A stretch of DNA of 64,000 nt from Akebia trifoliata. Its lineage: Eukaryota; Streptophyta; Magnoliopsida; Ranunculales; Lardizabalaceae. The stretch covers positions 21,935,288 to 21,999,287 of the forward strand of contig CM030717.1 in assembly GCA_017979445.1 (NCBI GenBank), given 5' to 3'. The translations under genes were made by a program, and so were the position numbers. How positions within the stretch are numbered: position 1 is the stretch's first letter; every line of letters starts with the position of its first letter. This document shows positions 12,861-24,334 of this stretch, in pieces. Below the pieces are notes generated by a model. That model saw only the letters and a program-made list of their open reading frames with translations. It was not told the origin of the DNA and ran no database searches.

Positions 12861-14024
12861 ATGCTAGCCACATGCGATAACCCAATCGATCAGTTAGTCA
12901 AAACAACCATCATAGGGATGCACCCTGTAGAGAAAATCAATTTTGGGAGATTCATGTTGAAGAGTGCTCTCTACTTTCACGAGTTTGAGATAGATTGGAA
13001 CCTCTTACGTGCTATGACTCAGCGCTGGAACCCCTACCTTCACATATTCCATATTGGGCATATGCACTTGTGCCCCACTCATGAGAATTATTGTGGCATC
13101 ATAGGGATATCTACTTCAGGACCTTTAGTCAGGCCCTCATTGAAGACCGGATATTCTGGTGACCTCGCCACATGACTGAACATTTCCAAGGAAGAAACCA
13201 AGGCCTTAGTTCATAACGGGAGATTGGACTTAGTACCTTTACTGGGCCCGTATCGCTCCCGCAGTCATCCTGTCAATGTAAAACCAAAAGCCTAGCGTGC
13301 CACTAGAGACTATCGATTGTGCCTAGGAATCCTAGCTCAATACGTACTGACCTCCAATAGTGATGGCCAAACTATCCCTGAATCCTTCATAGATATAGCC
13401 TCTCAACTCTCAAAGAAAGTCAACCTAGTACTTCTCATCCTAGCAAAAACTTTCTCAGGTCTAGATGCCATAAAAAATGGTGAGCGGGAAAGCTTCAAAG
13501 GAAGCCCACACCTACTTTATATGTGGCTTTGTGATCGTCTCAAAATTTTAGATGTTTCTTTAAACCTCGAGTATGGGCCAGAACACTTTTCCAAAAGAAA
13601 CCTGTTAGTACGTCACAACTCAGTCAAGGCTTGGAGCAAATGGTTAGACTCTCGCTTTGCTTGTCATATCGGTTTAAGATGCCCTTGGTGGATAACTGAT
13701 CCCCCTGTTCTAGGAACCAAAGGATCCTACTATGTCCATCTAATCGGTTTAGAAGAAACATTTTTTTACCATCCTAATTTGATCCCAGAATAGTACGAAG
13801 TACCTATAGAGTCATATTTGCCTCAACCCAAAATTTTCTTTTCCCCCGAGCCTTTGACTGAAAAGTTAGTGCATCTCATTGAGAAGGTTTGGAACAAACG
13901 CACCTTAGGGTATTCAGACGGACCAGCAGAATTCAAAGAGCCAGTTGTTAGAGCCAAGAGGATCAAGCCTGACAACAATCCTGATAACCATCAAGACAAA
14001 GCCAAGTGTCCATGTAAAAAATAG
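12861..14024 (+). pseudogene. ORF1: plant-mobile-domain-like protein upstream of gag
   Basis: A single reading frame of about 388 codons starts at ATG 12,861 and carries in-frame stops at 13,173 (TGA), about 13,293 (TAG) and 13,791 (TAG). Each stop is one transition away from a sense codon. The N-terminal third has RWNPYLHIFHIGHMHLCPT, like the W-P-x-x-H-x-F-H core followed by a C-x-P-T segment seen in plant mobile domain and related plant proteins. The middle has MWLCDRLKILD and AWSKWLDSRF. The tail is basic (RAKRIKPDN, KCPCKK) and may bind nucleic acid. It precedes gag by 213 bp. Ogre elements are known to carry an ORF of unclear function at this position. I infer capture of a host-type domain; the exact family needs a profile search. 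Confidence 0.65.
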
Positions 14025-14237
14025 TTCAAGTCAAATTTGTTGAAAGTTGTTTTAATAAGAACATTTATTTGTCAATCATTCTCAATAAAGTTATTTTTCT
14101 TTTGAATAAACATTTATTTCCCTTTTGAATGATCATTGCGTGAATGGATTATTTAATGGATTGGTGCACAAGTTTAAATAAAATGATTCCTTAAAATGTT
14201 ATCAAGGGGGTGATACTGAAATTGATTAAATATATCT

Positions 14238-16135
14238 TTGATGGGGTCATATAGGATTATCATTGCGCCCAAACTTAAGCGTCCACCTCCTAGTTGGAGT
14301 TGTAAGTCCAGTCGGTTAGAACGAGCTACAGTACCAAGTCAACAAACAGAGATGGCTTCAGAATCTGAGCTCGCAGAGATCCGTAAGATCTTGACAGCCT
14401 TTGCCATTGATATTAACAGTATAAAAGGCAAAGTGGAAGTGTTAGAACAGACCTCGGAATCAACGGGCAATCCCCTAGATGACCCAAAAGGAAAGAAGGT
14501 AGAAGAGAAACATCCATGTGAAGTCTTCGAACTCGACGGAAACGAAGAGTATGTTGATGAAAATCCGGTGTTAGCTAACAGAATGTCTCAATTAGAGTCA
14601 GCTATGAAGAGTATAAAGGGTATTGATGAAATTACAGTAGGCATTGAAGCTCTGAACTGCATCCCTAGAATCCATTTGCTAGAGAAGTTTGTGATGCCTG
14701 AAATGGACAAGTTCAATGGTACAGGGTGTGCGAAAACACATCTTAAGGTGTATGTTACCAACATGCGCACTATGGGGCTCAGCGACGAACAGATGACATT
14801 GTTGTTTCAGAGAACTTTATTAGGATCAGCACTACGTTGACTAATGTCTCAAGATCCAGTTACTGTGGGTACCTGGGAGAGCATGTCAAAGGCCTTCTAG
14901 TATCAGTATAAGTACAGTACCGAGATTGAGACTTTAAGAAGGGATTTAGAAGCAACTAAACAGAAAAATGGGGAGACATTCACTGATTTCATTGGTCACT
15001 GGAGGGCCAAGGCTGCCCAAATATGGGATAGACCTTCGGAGAAGGAACAAGTAGCGATTATCCAAAAGAACCTCTCACAAGGATATGCTCAGCACCTAGT
15101 AGCCCAATATCTCCCTACTTTTGAGTCCTTACTACAAGTTGGAAGTCAACTCGATGATGCATTTGCCTCTGGGGTTCTTTCTAACCCCTCAGATAACAAG
15201 TCTAAGAAACCCTATGTTCCCAAACCTAGTACCAACCACGTCTACATAACCAACACGTCAACTACCCCAGCCCGGACTAATAACCAGGTTCACCCAAGTC
15301 AACCTTGAACTTCGTGTCAGTTTACCAATCTAGGGATGAGTTTCACTGTAGCACTTCACAAATTGATGAAAAAAGGACTTCTTACCCCTATCCAACCCTG
15401 ACCTTTACCTAATCCCTTGCCAGCTGGACACAATGCTAACTTGTTCTGCGAGTTCCATCAAAACCCTGGCCATCACACGGATCGATGTATGACCTTGCGC
15501 CATGCCATTCAAAACCTTATTGACAACAAAAAGGTCACAATCCCTAGCCCACCAAATGTCACCACTAATCCACTACCTACCTATCAACCTCCACCAACCC
15601 TGAATATGGTTTCTCATACCCCATTGCCATTCGACCCCATCTCTCTTATCCATCCAATCCAAGTCAAACCGCCTAGTTAACTCCTTGTCGGGATAGCTTT
15701 CACTGATGAGGTTTTCACTACGAACTATGAATCATTTGATCTAACCTCGAATGATACATATTGTTTATCCCCGCCTCGCTACAGTAGTCCTACATTTACT
15801 AGTTACCTATTGGCTCAAATGAACCTGAAAAGCCCTCTACCTTTGACAGATGAAGATCCATACTTGTTGACTGAAGAAGATGAGACCTTCTCCCTCTCCT
15901 GTGATGAAGTTAAACATATGACTCAAAGAAGAAGAGTTTTTAAGTCACAAGAACTCTGCATTGATAATCCTGCAGCCTTGGCAAGGAAAGAAGGAAGAGA
16001 TCCCATCAAAGAAAACATCGAAGAAGATAATTCTGTGATCAAGCAGTTGAAGAAATCATTGGCCAATATCTCAGTATGGGGTTTACTCATGGCTTCCACT
16101 TCTCAAAGCATTAAACACAGCCCAAGTCTCCCTTG
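14238..16135 (+). pseudogene. gag of the Ogre-like element
   Basis: One frame runs from ATG 14,238 with in-frame stops near 14,838, 14,898, 15,306, 15,399 and 15,678. The order fits gag. A variable N-terminus is followed by MPEMDKFNGTGCAKTHLKVY and FQRTLLGSALR, the capsid-like retrotransposon gag region. GETFTDFIGHWRAKAAQIW comes next, then a Pro/Thr-rich linker. The zinc knuckle CEFHQNPGHHTDRC has C-x2-H-x6-H-x3-C spacing close to the form usual in this lineage. The C-terminal part is acidic. It forms the structural particle protein. A frameshift near 16,100 separates it from the protease. Confidence 0.85.
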
Positions 16136-16245
16136 ATACTTCTCTAGATCAGCTGGCCAGTATAGTAGGGGCAACTTACTTAGAGAATATCCTATCCTTC
16201 TCGGACTCATATCTCCCAAAAGAAGGGGCAAGCCACACTAAGCTG

Positions 16246-18330
16246 TTGCACATCACAGTTGACTGTAACGAGATGAGGGTACCTCTGGTTTTGATTGATA
16301 ACAGGAGTGCACTGAATGTTTGCCCTTTGAAGACGGCTACTTATCTCTGGTTTAAGGCTGAAGACCTCAAGCTTACTAATCAAGGTGTTAGGGCCTATGA
16401 TAACACCAAGAGGAATGTACTGGGAATTTTTCACCTTCGATTGTCCACAGGCATAGCAGAATTTCTTATGGAATTTCAAGTTATTGATATCCAGTCTTCT
16501 TTCAATTTACTGTTAGGGAGACCATGGTTACACCAGATCAAAGCCATCCCTTCCACGCTGAAAGCGCCCTCGATCCGCGGGGTGCGCGGATCCACTTTTG
16601 ACCCTTGAGGTTTGGGAGTCGCCACCTAGTTATTGTGGTCTAGGAACCAAACTGACTCTAACATGGATAAAAAGAACTAATCTACCACAAAAAATCTGAA
16701 TTCGGGGATCATGTTACGGGGTTGGAAGGTGTTAGGCACCAACCCCGCCCGGCCAAAGCCGGTCTCTACTAACTTCCCAAATATATCACATTGCTAAAAA
16801 CCTAGATAAAAATAAAAAAATTACATACCTTTCCGATAGCAAGAATTTTGTTCCCTCAGATCTGACAAAAAGAGCTCCTTGTACTGTACTCCCTTGCTTC
16901 GTTCTGTCTCCGGATCTCCTAGATCAAGGTATCTCCTTGTTTTTGGATCTGAACTCTTCAAGTTTGTTGCGGATTTGGAGATGTTTTTGGAGGGATTTTA
17001 GGTGTTTTCTAGACTAAAATTGAAGGAGGGATGTTAGGTAAGGAGTTGGGGGCTCCAAAACTAAGGTTTATGGGGGGCTAGGGGAGCTTCTAGACCTACT
17101 TCTCTTAGGATTTATGATTTGATACGAAAATAGGGTGTGAGCACCTCTATTTATAGAATTTTTTTTAAGGTTGATTTGGATAGAGTTAGTGTTTAATTAG
17201 AGATCTTTTAATTAGAGTTGTGTTTTAGTTAAAATTGTTTTAGGTAGAATTGTGTTTTAATTAGAATTGTTTTAGGTAGAATTGTTTTTAAGTTAGAACT
17301 CTATTAGATAGAGTTATTATTTAATTAGAATTCTATTATGACTTTTGGTCTTATTTGATTGACTTTTAATGTTTTGACTTTAGTCTTAATTGATTGACTT
17401 TTAATATCTTGACTTCAGTCTTGCTTAATTGACTTTAATTTTGACTTCAGTCTCACTTAATTGACTTTACTACCTTGACTTCAGTCTTTCTTGATTTACT
17501 TTTAATTTTTGGAGAACCCCCTTCCATTATTTCTTTAATTCTTTGGACCCCCAAATGGAGGGGTCCTTAAAGAAATATCTCACGAACCCTCAACAATTTT
17601 GCCTGAGAGTCCGATTAATCGATTTTTTAGGTTCAAAATTTTAAATTAATTTCATTAATGTTTCACTTTAATTATTTAATGTTTTATTTATTAATTTCGA
17701 ATTTTTTAATTATGAAAATTGTGAAATTATCGTTTTGCCCCGGGAGAGGACTTTTCACGTTTTAAGTCGGTTTTTAATGTTCTAGGATGTTTTAGAATCG
17801 ATTTTTCGTAAGGAATTCAATGGAAATATTATTTTGTGTTATTTATGAATTTTTTTGTGTGAAATGGTCGTGAACTTTATGAGGGGCATTTTCGTAATTT
17901 TGTCGAATTCTGTGAATAATTGGCGAAATGATTTATTTGGTTTCGATTTGTTGTTTTATGTGTTTGAATGAGTTTTCCTAAGCGTAACGTAGGCTCTAGG
18001 GTTGCTTTGAGGTTAGGGGTATTTTGGTAATTTGATAGTTTTTAGTGATTTTTATCGTGAAGCTTCTTTTTGATTTGCAAGATGATGATTTCTATGTTTC
18101 TGGGGTCATATTTACCTAGCGTAGCGTGGTTTCTAAGTTTTGTCAGTTCGAGATACCTCATCCGGATTTCTGAAACATATCTGGTAACAAAATAAAGCAA
18201 TGGAATACACATCCATCATTGGGAATCATTGCAATCGGGTTGACGAGTTGATTAATCAGGCGGATGCAAAAATTGGGTGTCTACACACGCTACACCAGAA
18301 GGTCAAGTTTATCAAGGATGGGCTAGTGAT
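16246..18330 (+). pseudogene. Retropepsin protease, split by a solo LTR and active-site mutated
   Basis: The aspartic protease domain has LVLIDNRSALNVCP, where retropepsins have D-S/T/N-G. The glycine codon has become AGG (Arg), which should kill catalysis. The flap region is followed by FNLLLGRPWLHQ, the conserved I/L-L-G-R-P-W motif of plant gypsy proteases. The reading frame stops making sense at AIPST because a solo LTR was inserted there; it resumes with LHQKVKF right after the target duplication at 18,290. Just upstream (16,136-16,245) a frameshift breaks the join with gag. Confidence 0.85.
16559..18285 (-). mobile_element. Solo LTR of the same family, inserted in the protease region
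   Basis: A 1,727-bp copy of the LTR lies in reverse orientation. It begins TGAAAGCGCCC (the LTR's end) and stops at GTGTCTACA (the LTR's start). The 5-bp target duplication CACGC is perfect on both sides (16554-16558 and 18286-18290). No internal sequence is present, so it is a solo LTR left by recombination. It carries the extra block with CCCTCCATTTGG that the host element's own LTRs lack. Apparent small ORFs at its edges are junction artefacts. Confidence 0.95.
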
Positions 18331-18664
18331 TACTCTTCATGGAGATGCTGAAATTGTAGGAATCGTAAACAGTACTAAGGCCAAGAATGAGCCACTACTT
18401 GAGATTCAGCCAGAACAACATGGAATAGAACTTAGCGGGTTCAAATTTGAGAAGATCTGCTTAGTTCAATGGGATCACTCGATGAAAGAATATTTTCCTA
18501 TTAAGAATACCTCTAACTGCTATATGGCCAATATGTTCAAAAAAATGAGATTTTTCCCTAGTATGGGCTTAGGTCGCAAGCAACAAGGTATTAAAGAGGC
18601 ACCAGTGATTAAAGAAGTCATTGGCACATTCGGGCTAGGATATAAGCCTACTAAGGAAGATTAG
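18286..18664 (+). pseudogene. G-patch domain segment between protease and RT
   Basis: After the solo LTR the polyprotein continues. FFPSMGLGRKQQGIKEAP and TFGLGYKPTKED show the spaced glycines and aromatic residues of a G-patch, a short RNA-binding motif that often follows the protease in plant Tat elements. A TAG at 18,662 ends this stretch. From 18,665 to 19,178 the sequence can still be read as polyprotein (YFVKEGEDFRYCRFPEPF, FEIFFGMDWPE) up to about 18,903. A Ser/Val-rich low-complexity segment follows. Ogre elements are reported to have an intron in this part of gag-pol; I did not identify splice sites here. Confidence 0.75.
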
Positions 18665-19178
18665 GCCCAATATTGGAAGACAAAGCGGGACAAGGCAATT
18701 GTAAAAAGGCAAAGGCGTACCACGGATCTCATTAAAATGAAACCCTATCGTAATACCCTTAATGGCTATTTCGTGAAAGAAGGAGAAGATTTTCGTTACT
18801 GTAGGTTCCCAGAGCCGTTCATTGACCACATCACAGGTACTCGTCTGTCGGGATTTGAAATCTTTTTTGGTATGGATTGGCCTGAAAAGGAAGCAAGCAC
18901 ATAAGTTGAAGACTAGCAGCTCAGTCTGTAATCATATTCGATGTTGGGTGTCTCTCTAACTATCATGTAATTAGTCCTGTGTTGCACGTCAAGGCTGGGT
19001 CTGTCAGTCCCATTAGTCCTGTTCAGTCTGACATGCCGGATGAGTCCTTTATTTCTGTTGAGTCAAGTAAATTAGTTGTTTTTGCTGAGTCTGTTATTGC
19101 TAGTAAGTCTGTTTTTCCTGCTGAGTCAAGTGAGTCTGTCAAGTTTGCAATGAGTCTTGTTACCCCATCTCTTTTGAA

Positions 19179-20796
19179 ATGAAAGAAATTTTTTATTATC
19201 CCGAGCGTAATAATAATTTAACTAATAATCTGACTTCAGAGGGAGAGTCTTCTGACGAAGAACCTCCCCCTGAAATAATCAAATTACTTGAACAAGAAGA
19301 TGAACGTCGGGCTCAACCTCTAATAGAGGAAATAGAGGTTATCAACCTTGGAACAAAAGAAAGTCCTCAAGAGATTCGGATTGGGGTCATTTTATCTCTA
19401 AATGAACGCAAAGGGATTGTAGACTTGCTCAGAAAGTTCAAAGACGTGTTCGCGTGGTCTTACGAGGATATGCTGGGAGTAAGCACAGACATTGTTCAAC
19501 ATCGAATTCTGTTATATCCTGATGCTCGACCAACAAACAAAAACTTCGACGTATGAAGCCAGAATGGACTCTGAAAATTAAAGAAGAAGTTACGAAGCAG
19601 CTAGATTTTTGGAAGTAGTAGAATACCCTGAGTAGATTGCCAATGTCGTCTCGGTGCCGAAAAAGGGTGGAAAAGTCAGAATGTGTGTGGACTTTAGAGA
19701 TCTAAACAAGGCAAGCCCGAAAGACAGTTTTCCTTTACCATACATAGATGTTCTAGTAGATAGTACAGCAGGACACACTTTATTGTCCTTCATGGATAGG
19801 TTTTCGGTGTACAATCAGATAAAAATGGATCCTCGAGATATGTAAAAAACGTCGTTCATCACACAATGGGGAACCTTTTGTTACAAGATTATGCCTTTTG
19901 GTTTGAAAAACGCTGGAGCCACCTATCAAAGAGCGGTCACGACTTTACTACATGACATGATATACAAGGAAGTCGAAGTTTATGTAGATGATATGATAGT
20001 CAAATCCAAGGAACGACTAGGGCACGTTGTTGCGTTAGAAAAATTTCTCACAAGGATCCAAAAATACCAACTCCTCCTCAACCCGCAGAAATACGTATTT
20101 TGAGTAACTTCGGAAAAATTATTAGGATTTGTGGTCAGTCAAAGAGGGATCGAAGTAGACCCTGTGAAAATTAAAGTTATCCAAGAGATGCTACCGCCTG
20201 AGACTGAAAAGCAAATTCGAGATTTTTTAGGTAAAATCTAGTATGTCAGCAGATTCATCGCTCAACTCACCAACGTCTGCGAACCTATTTTCAAGCTTTT
20301 CAAGAAGAATGAACCAACTGTTTGGAATGAGCAATGTCAAAAGGCTTTCAACTAAGTCAAGGAGTATCTCTCGAACCCACCTATTTTGGTTCCACTTACA
20401 CCAGGTGAACCACTTCTTCTTTAACTATCAGTCATAGAAGAAGCTTTGGGATGCATGCTTGCACAATACGACAAAGATACTCGCAAAGAAAGGGTCATAT
20501 ACTACATCAGCAAAAAGATGTTAGACTATGAACGAAAGTATTCGGCCTTCGAAAAAACTTGCTTAGCATTGGTATGGACTACTTAGAGACTCCGGCACTA
20601 TATGCTATCACATTCAATTATCCTGTTATCTCGGATGGATCCTCTCAAGTATCTCTTCGAGAAACCGGCGTTGACAGGGAGAACCGCTCGATGGTTATTG
20701 TTGTTATCAGAGTTTGATATCATGCATGTTACACAGAAATCTATTAAGGGGAGAGTTGTGGCAGAATATTTGGCAGATCACCCTGTAGTAGAATGA
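19179..20796 (+). pseudogene. Reverse transcriptase and first RNase H
   Basis: The RT starts with a long acidic lead-in and FKDVFAWSYEDMLGV. A frameshift at about 19,540 moves it to the next frame, followed by RMKPEW. KVRMCVDFRDLNKASPKD, MPFGLKNAGATYQRAV and the catalytic EVYVDDMIVKSK are intact, although stops occur at about 19,842 and 20,101. The first RNase H continues with ERVIYYISKKMLDYERKYSA and ARWLLLLSEFDIMH, ending at VVAEYLADHPVVE. RT copies the element RNA into DNA, and this RNase H removes template RNA. Several stops are TGG or CAG codons changed by a single transition. Confidence 0.9.
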
Positions 20797-20832
20797 ATAA
20801 GGCCTGTTGATCAATTCCCAAATGAGAACATC

Positions 20833-23126
20833 TTGCATGTTGAAGAAAAACTGCAGAACCAAACATGGCATCTGTACTTAGATGGAGCCGTCAATCAGAA
20901 TGGGTATGGAATAGGGGCAGTCCTATTTTCTCCAGAAGGATGCCACATTCCGATTGCCATTAAGTTAGTTTTTTCTAACACCAATAACACAGCTGAATAT
21001 AGTAGACACCCCATTTTTGCACTTGCCTGATTAATCAACTTGTCAACCCGATTGCAACGGTTCCCAATGATAGATGTTTATTCCAATCCTTTATTTTGTT
21101 ACCAGATATGTTTCAGAAATCCGAATGAGGTATCTCGAACTGACAAAACTGTAGAAACTGCGCTACGATAGGAAAATATAACCCCAAAAACTTAGAAATC
21201 ATCATTTTTCAAACAAAAAGAAGCTTCATGATAAAAATCACTAAAAAATGATCAAATTACCAAAATACCCTTAACCTTAAAATATCCCTAGAGCCTACGT
21301 TACGCTTAAGAAAATCCATTCAAACACATAAAATAACAAATCAAAACTAAATAAATCATTTTGTCAATTTTCATAGAATTCGATAAAATTATAAAAATAC
21401 CCCTCATAAAGTTCATGACCATTCTACACAAAAAATTTCATAAATAACACAAACCAATATTTCCATTGAATTCCTTACAAAAAATCAATTCTAAAACATC
21501 CTAGACCATCAAAAATCGACTTGAAACACAAAACGTCCTCTCCGAGGGTAAAACGATAATTTTATAATTTTTATAATTAAAATTTTTGAAATTAATAAAT
21601 AAAACATTAAATAATTAAAGCGAAACATTAATAAAATTAATTTAAAATTTTGAACCAAAAAAATCGATCAATCAGGCTCTCAAGTAAAATTGTTGATGGT
21701 TGCCAAGATATTTATTCAAGAACCCCTCCATTTGGGGGTCCAAAGAATTAAAGATATAATAGAGGGGGTTCTCAAAAAAATTAAAGTCAATCAAGTAAGA
21801 CTAAAGTCAAGATATTAAAGTCAATCAAGTAAGACTAAAGTCAAGATATTAAAGTCAATCAAGTAAGACTAAAGTCAAGATATTAAAGTCAATTAAGCAA
21901 TACCAAAAGTTAAAACCCTAATAGAGTTCTAATTAAATAATAATTCTATAAAGCAATCCTAATTAAATAATAACTCTATTTAATAGAATTCTAACTAAAA
22001 TATAACTCTACCTAAAACAATTCTAATTAAAATATAACTCTAACTAAAAGAATTATAATTAAACACTAATTCTATCTAAACAAACACTTAAAAAAATCTA
22101 TAAATAGGGGTCCTTACACCCTATTTTCGTATGAAAAAATAAACCCTAAGAGAAGTAGGTCAAAAAACTTCCCTAGCCTCCCATAAACCCTAATTTTGAA
22201 GCCCCAACTCCTTACCTAACACCCATACTTCGATTTTAACTTGAAAAACACCTAGAAGCCCTTCAAAAATACCCCAAAATCTATAAAAAAATTCAAAAAA
22301 TCCAGATCTAAGAAAGAGATACCTTGCCTCGGAAATCTAAAATCAGATCCGGAGATAGAACGAAGCAAGGAGTACGGTACAAGGAGCGGTTTTATCATAT
22401 CTGAGGGAATATAATCATTGCGTTCGAAGGAAATTTTTCTTTTATTTTTTTTTTCTTTCTTTTATTTCTTTTTCTATCTAAGTTTTTTTTTGTTAGCAAT
22501 GTAGTTTTATTTGGGATAAGTAGAAACCGGCATTGGCCGGGCGGGGTTGGTGCCTAACACCTTCCAACCCCGTAATGTGATCCCCGGACTTAGTTTTTCT
22601 TTAGTAGATTAGTTATTTTTATCCGTTTCGAGTCTATATTCGGTTCTTAGACCGTAATAACTAGGTGGCGACTCCCAAACCTCAAGGGTCAAAAGCGGAT
22701 CCGCGCATCCCGCGGATCGAGGGCCCTTTCAAATATGAGGCATGCATCGCGGGGCTCGAAGCCACTTTAAACCTGGGCATTACAGAAATTGAAGTTTTTG
22801 GGGATTCAACCTTGGTCATACATCAGTCATTGAAAGAATGGAAGACTAGGAATGAAAAGTTGAAGCCTTATCATGAGTATCTATTAAACTTAGTGAGTAA
22901 GTTTAAAGCTATCCTGTTTCAACACTTGTCAAGGGAAGATAACATATTTGTTGACTCTTTAGCCACCCTATCTTCAATTATCTATTTACCCCCTGGCATG
23001 GAATTGAGGTCGATCACCGTCGAAGTCAAAGACAAACCTACATATTACTATCAGATCAACATTACTACTCGATTACCCTATGGAAAGCCATGGTACATAG
23101 ATATAAAAAGAGTCTTAGAAAAATAA
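20833..23126 (+). pseudogene. Second (archaeal/plant-type) RNase H, split by a solo LTR
   Basis: A second RNase H domain follows the first, a hallmark of the Tat lineage. The first half reads WHLYLDGAVNQNGYGIGAVL and ends at NNTAEY. The solo LTR and its target duplication interrupt the frame there. It resumes with EACIAGLEATLNLGI, EVFGDSTLVIHQS, EWKTRNEKLKPYHEYL and EDNIFVDSLATLSS. Metal-binding D, E and D residues are visible in LDG, AEYEA and FGDS. If the insertion is removed, the whole domain reads open from 20,833 to 23,123, so this part was intact when the solo LTR's parent inserted. Confidence 0.9.
21001..22731 (+). mobile_element. Solo LTR of the same family, inserted in the second RNase H
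   Basis: A 1,731-bp solo LTR in the same orientation as its host. The target duplication AATAT is perfect (20996-21000 and 22732-22736). The first base of the terminal TG has mutated to A (AGTAGACACCCC); the other end, GGGCCCTTTCA, is intact. It carries the CCCTCCATTTGGG block and a shorter set of 30-bp and 35-bp internal tandem units than the host element's LTRs. Confidence 0.95.
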
Positions 23127-24334
23127 GAATTCCCGAAAGAAGCATCGAGGAAAGAACGACAAACCTTACTAAGATTAGCATCTCAATTCATCCTGTGCGT
23201 AGGAAGTTTATACAAAAGGTCTTATGATGGGATTCATTTGTCGTGTGTTGATGAAGATCAAGCTGAACAGATAATGGTTGAACTACATTCAGGAGAATGT
23301 GGCCCTCACATGAGTGGGAAAATGTTAGCTAAGAAAATTATGAGATAAGGATACTACTGGCCCACGATGGAAACAGATTGTCACCACATGGTCAAGACCT
23401 GTCATAAATGCCAAATACATGCAAACTTTATACATGTGCCACCATCTCAATTAGTTGGTCTGACTTCACCGTGGCCACTCTCAGTTTGAGGAATTGACAT
23501 TATTGGTAAAATATCGCCTAAGGCATCAAACAGGCATGAATACATTCTAGTTGCTATCGATTATTTTACTAAGTGAGTCGAAGCTGCCTCTTATGCTGTT
23601 CTCATTGCATCTCGAGTTGCAAAATTTATCCAAACAAGCATCATCAGTAGATACGAGATACCTTCGGAGTTGATTTCTGATAACGGGTCACACTTCAAAA
23701 CTGAGGTTATTACATTGTGTTCAAAGTTCAAAATCTCACACCACAAATCATCTCCTTACCGCCCTCAGACTAATGGAGCAGTCGAAGCAGCTAATAAGAA
23801 TCTTAAGACTATAATCAGGAAAATGTGTCAATCACATCGAGATTGGTTAGAAAAACTGCCATTTGCACTATGGGCATATCGAACTTCAATTCGATCCTCT
23901 ACTGGAACTACTCCCTACTCTTTAGTGTATGGCATGAAAGCAGTCTTGCTAGTTGAAATAGAAATTCCATCTCTCAGGATCTTGTTGGAAAGTCAGTTGT
24001 CAGAAGCAGATTGGGTTCGTCAACGGTATGAAGAATTAAATTTGATCGAAGAAAATGACTAAGAGTTTTGTATCACGTGCAAGCTTATCAAAGAAGAGTC
24101 GCTCGTGCGTTTGACAAAAAGATCAAGGCCCGTCACTTACAAGTCGGGGATTTAGTACTCAAAGAGAATCGGGCACCTATCTTTGACCCTAGAGGGAAGA
24201 TCAAACCAAATTGGGGAGGTCCGTTCATCATCAAGGAAATATTACCAGGAAAAGTTGTCAAGCTTCAAGATCATGATATAATCGAATTACCAGAACCAAC
24301 CAAACTTGACCAAATCAAATGGTACTACATTTAA
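23127..24334 (+). pseudogene. Integrase of the Ogre-like element
   Basis: The zinc-binding region is readable (ELHSGECGPHMSG, then KTCHKCQIHANF, the H-H-C-C finger). The catalytic core follows: VAIDYFTK with the first Asp, LISDNGSHF with the second, and GAVEAANK with the Glu. It continues with FALWAYRTSIRSSTGTTPYS and YGMKAVLLVEIEIPS. The C-terminal part has FDPRGKIKPNWGGPFIIKEI and ends at IKWYYI. TGG-to-TGA stops occur before GIDIIG and after IDYFTK, another stop lies at about 23,346, and a frameshift near 24,060 separates the C-terminal domain. Integrase inserts the DNA copy into the genome. Confidence 0.9.

Noticed and set aside
18200..18285. An N-terminal extension of the G-patch segment
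   Set aside because: These codons belong to the reverse-oriented solo LTR; the real polyprotein resumes at the target duplication.
21003..22731. The 1.73-kb repeats as MITEs or independent DNA transposons
   Set aside because: TG...CA ends, 5-bp target duplications and identity to the flanking LTRs of a complete retroelement show they are LTRs.
19179..24334. An endogenous plant pararetrovirus instead of a retrotransposon
   Set aside because: An integrase with D-D-E residues, LTRs and target duplications are present, and there is no movement-protein signal.
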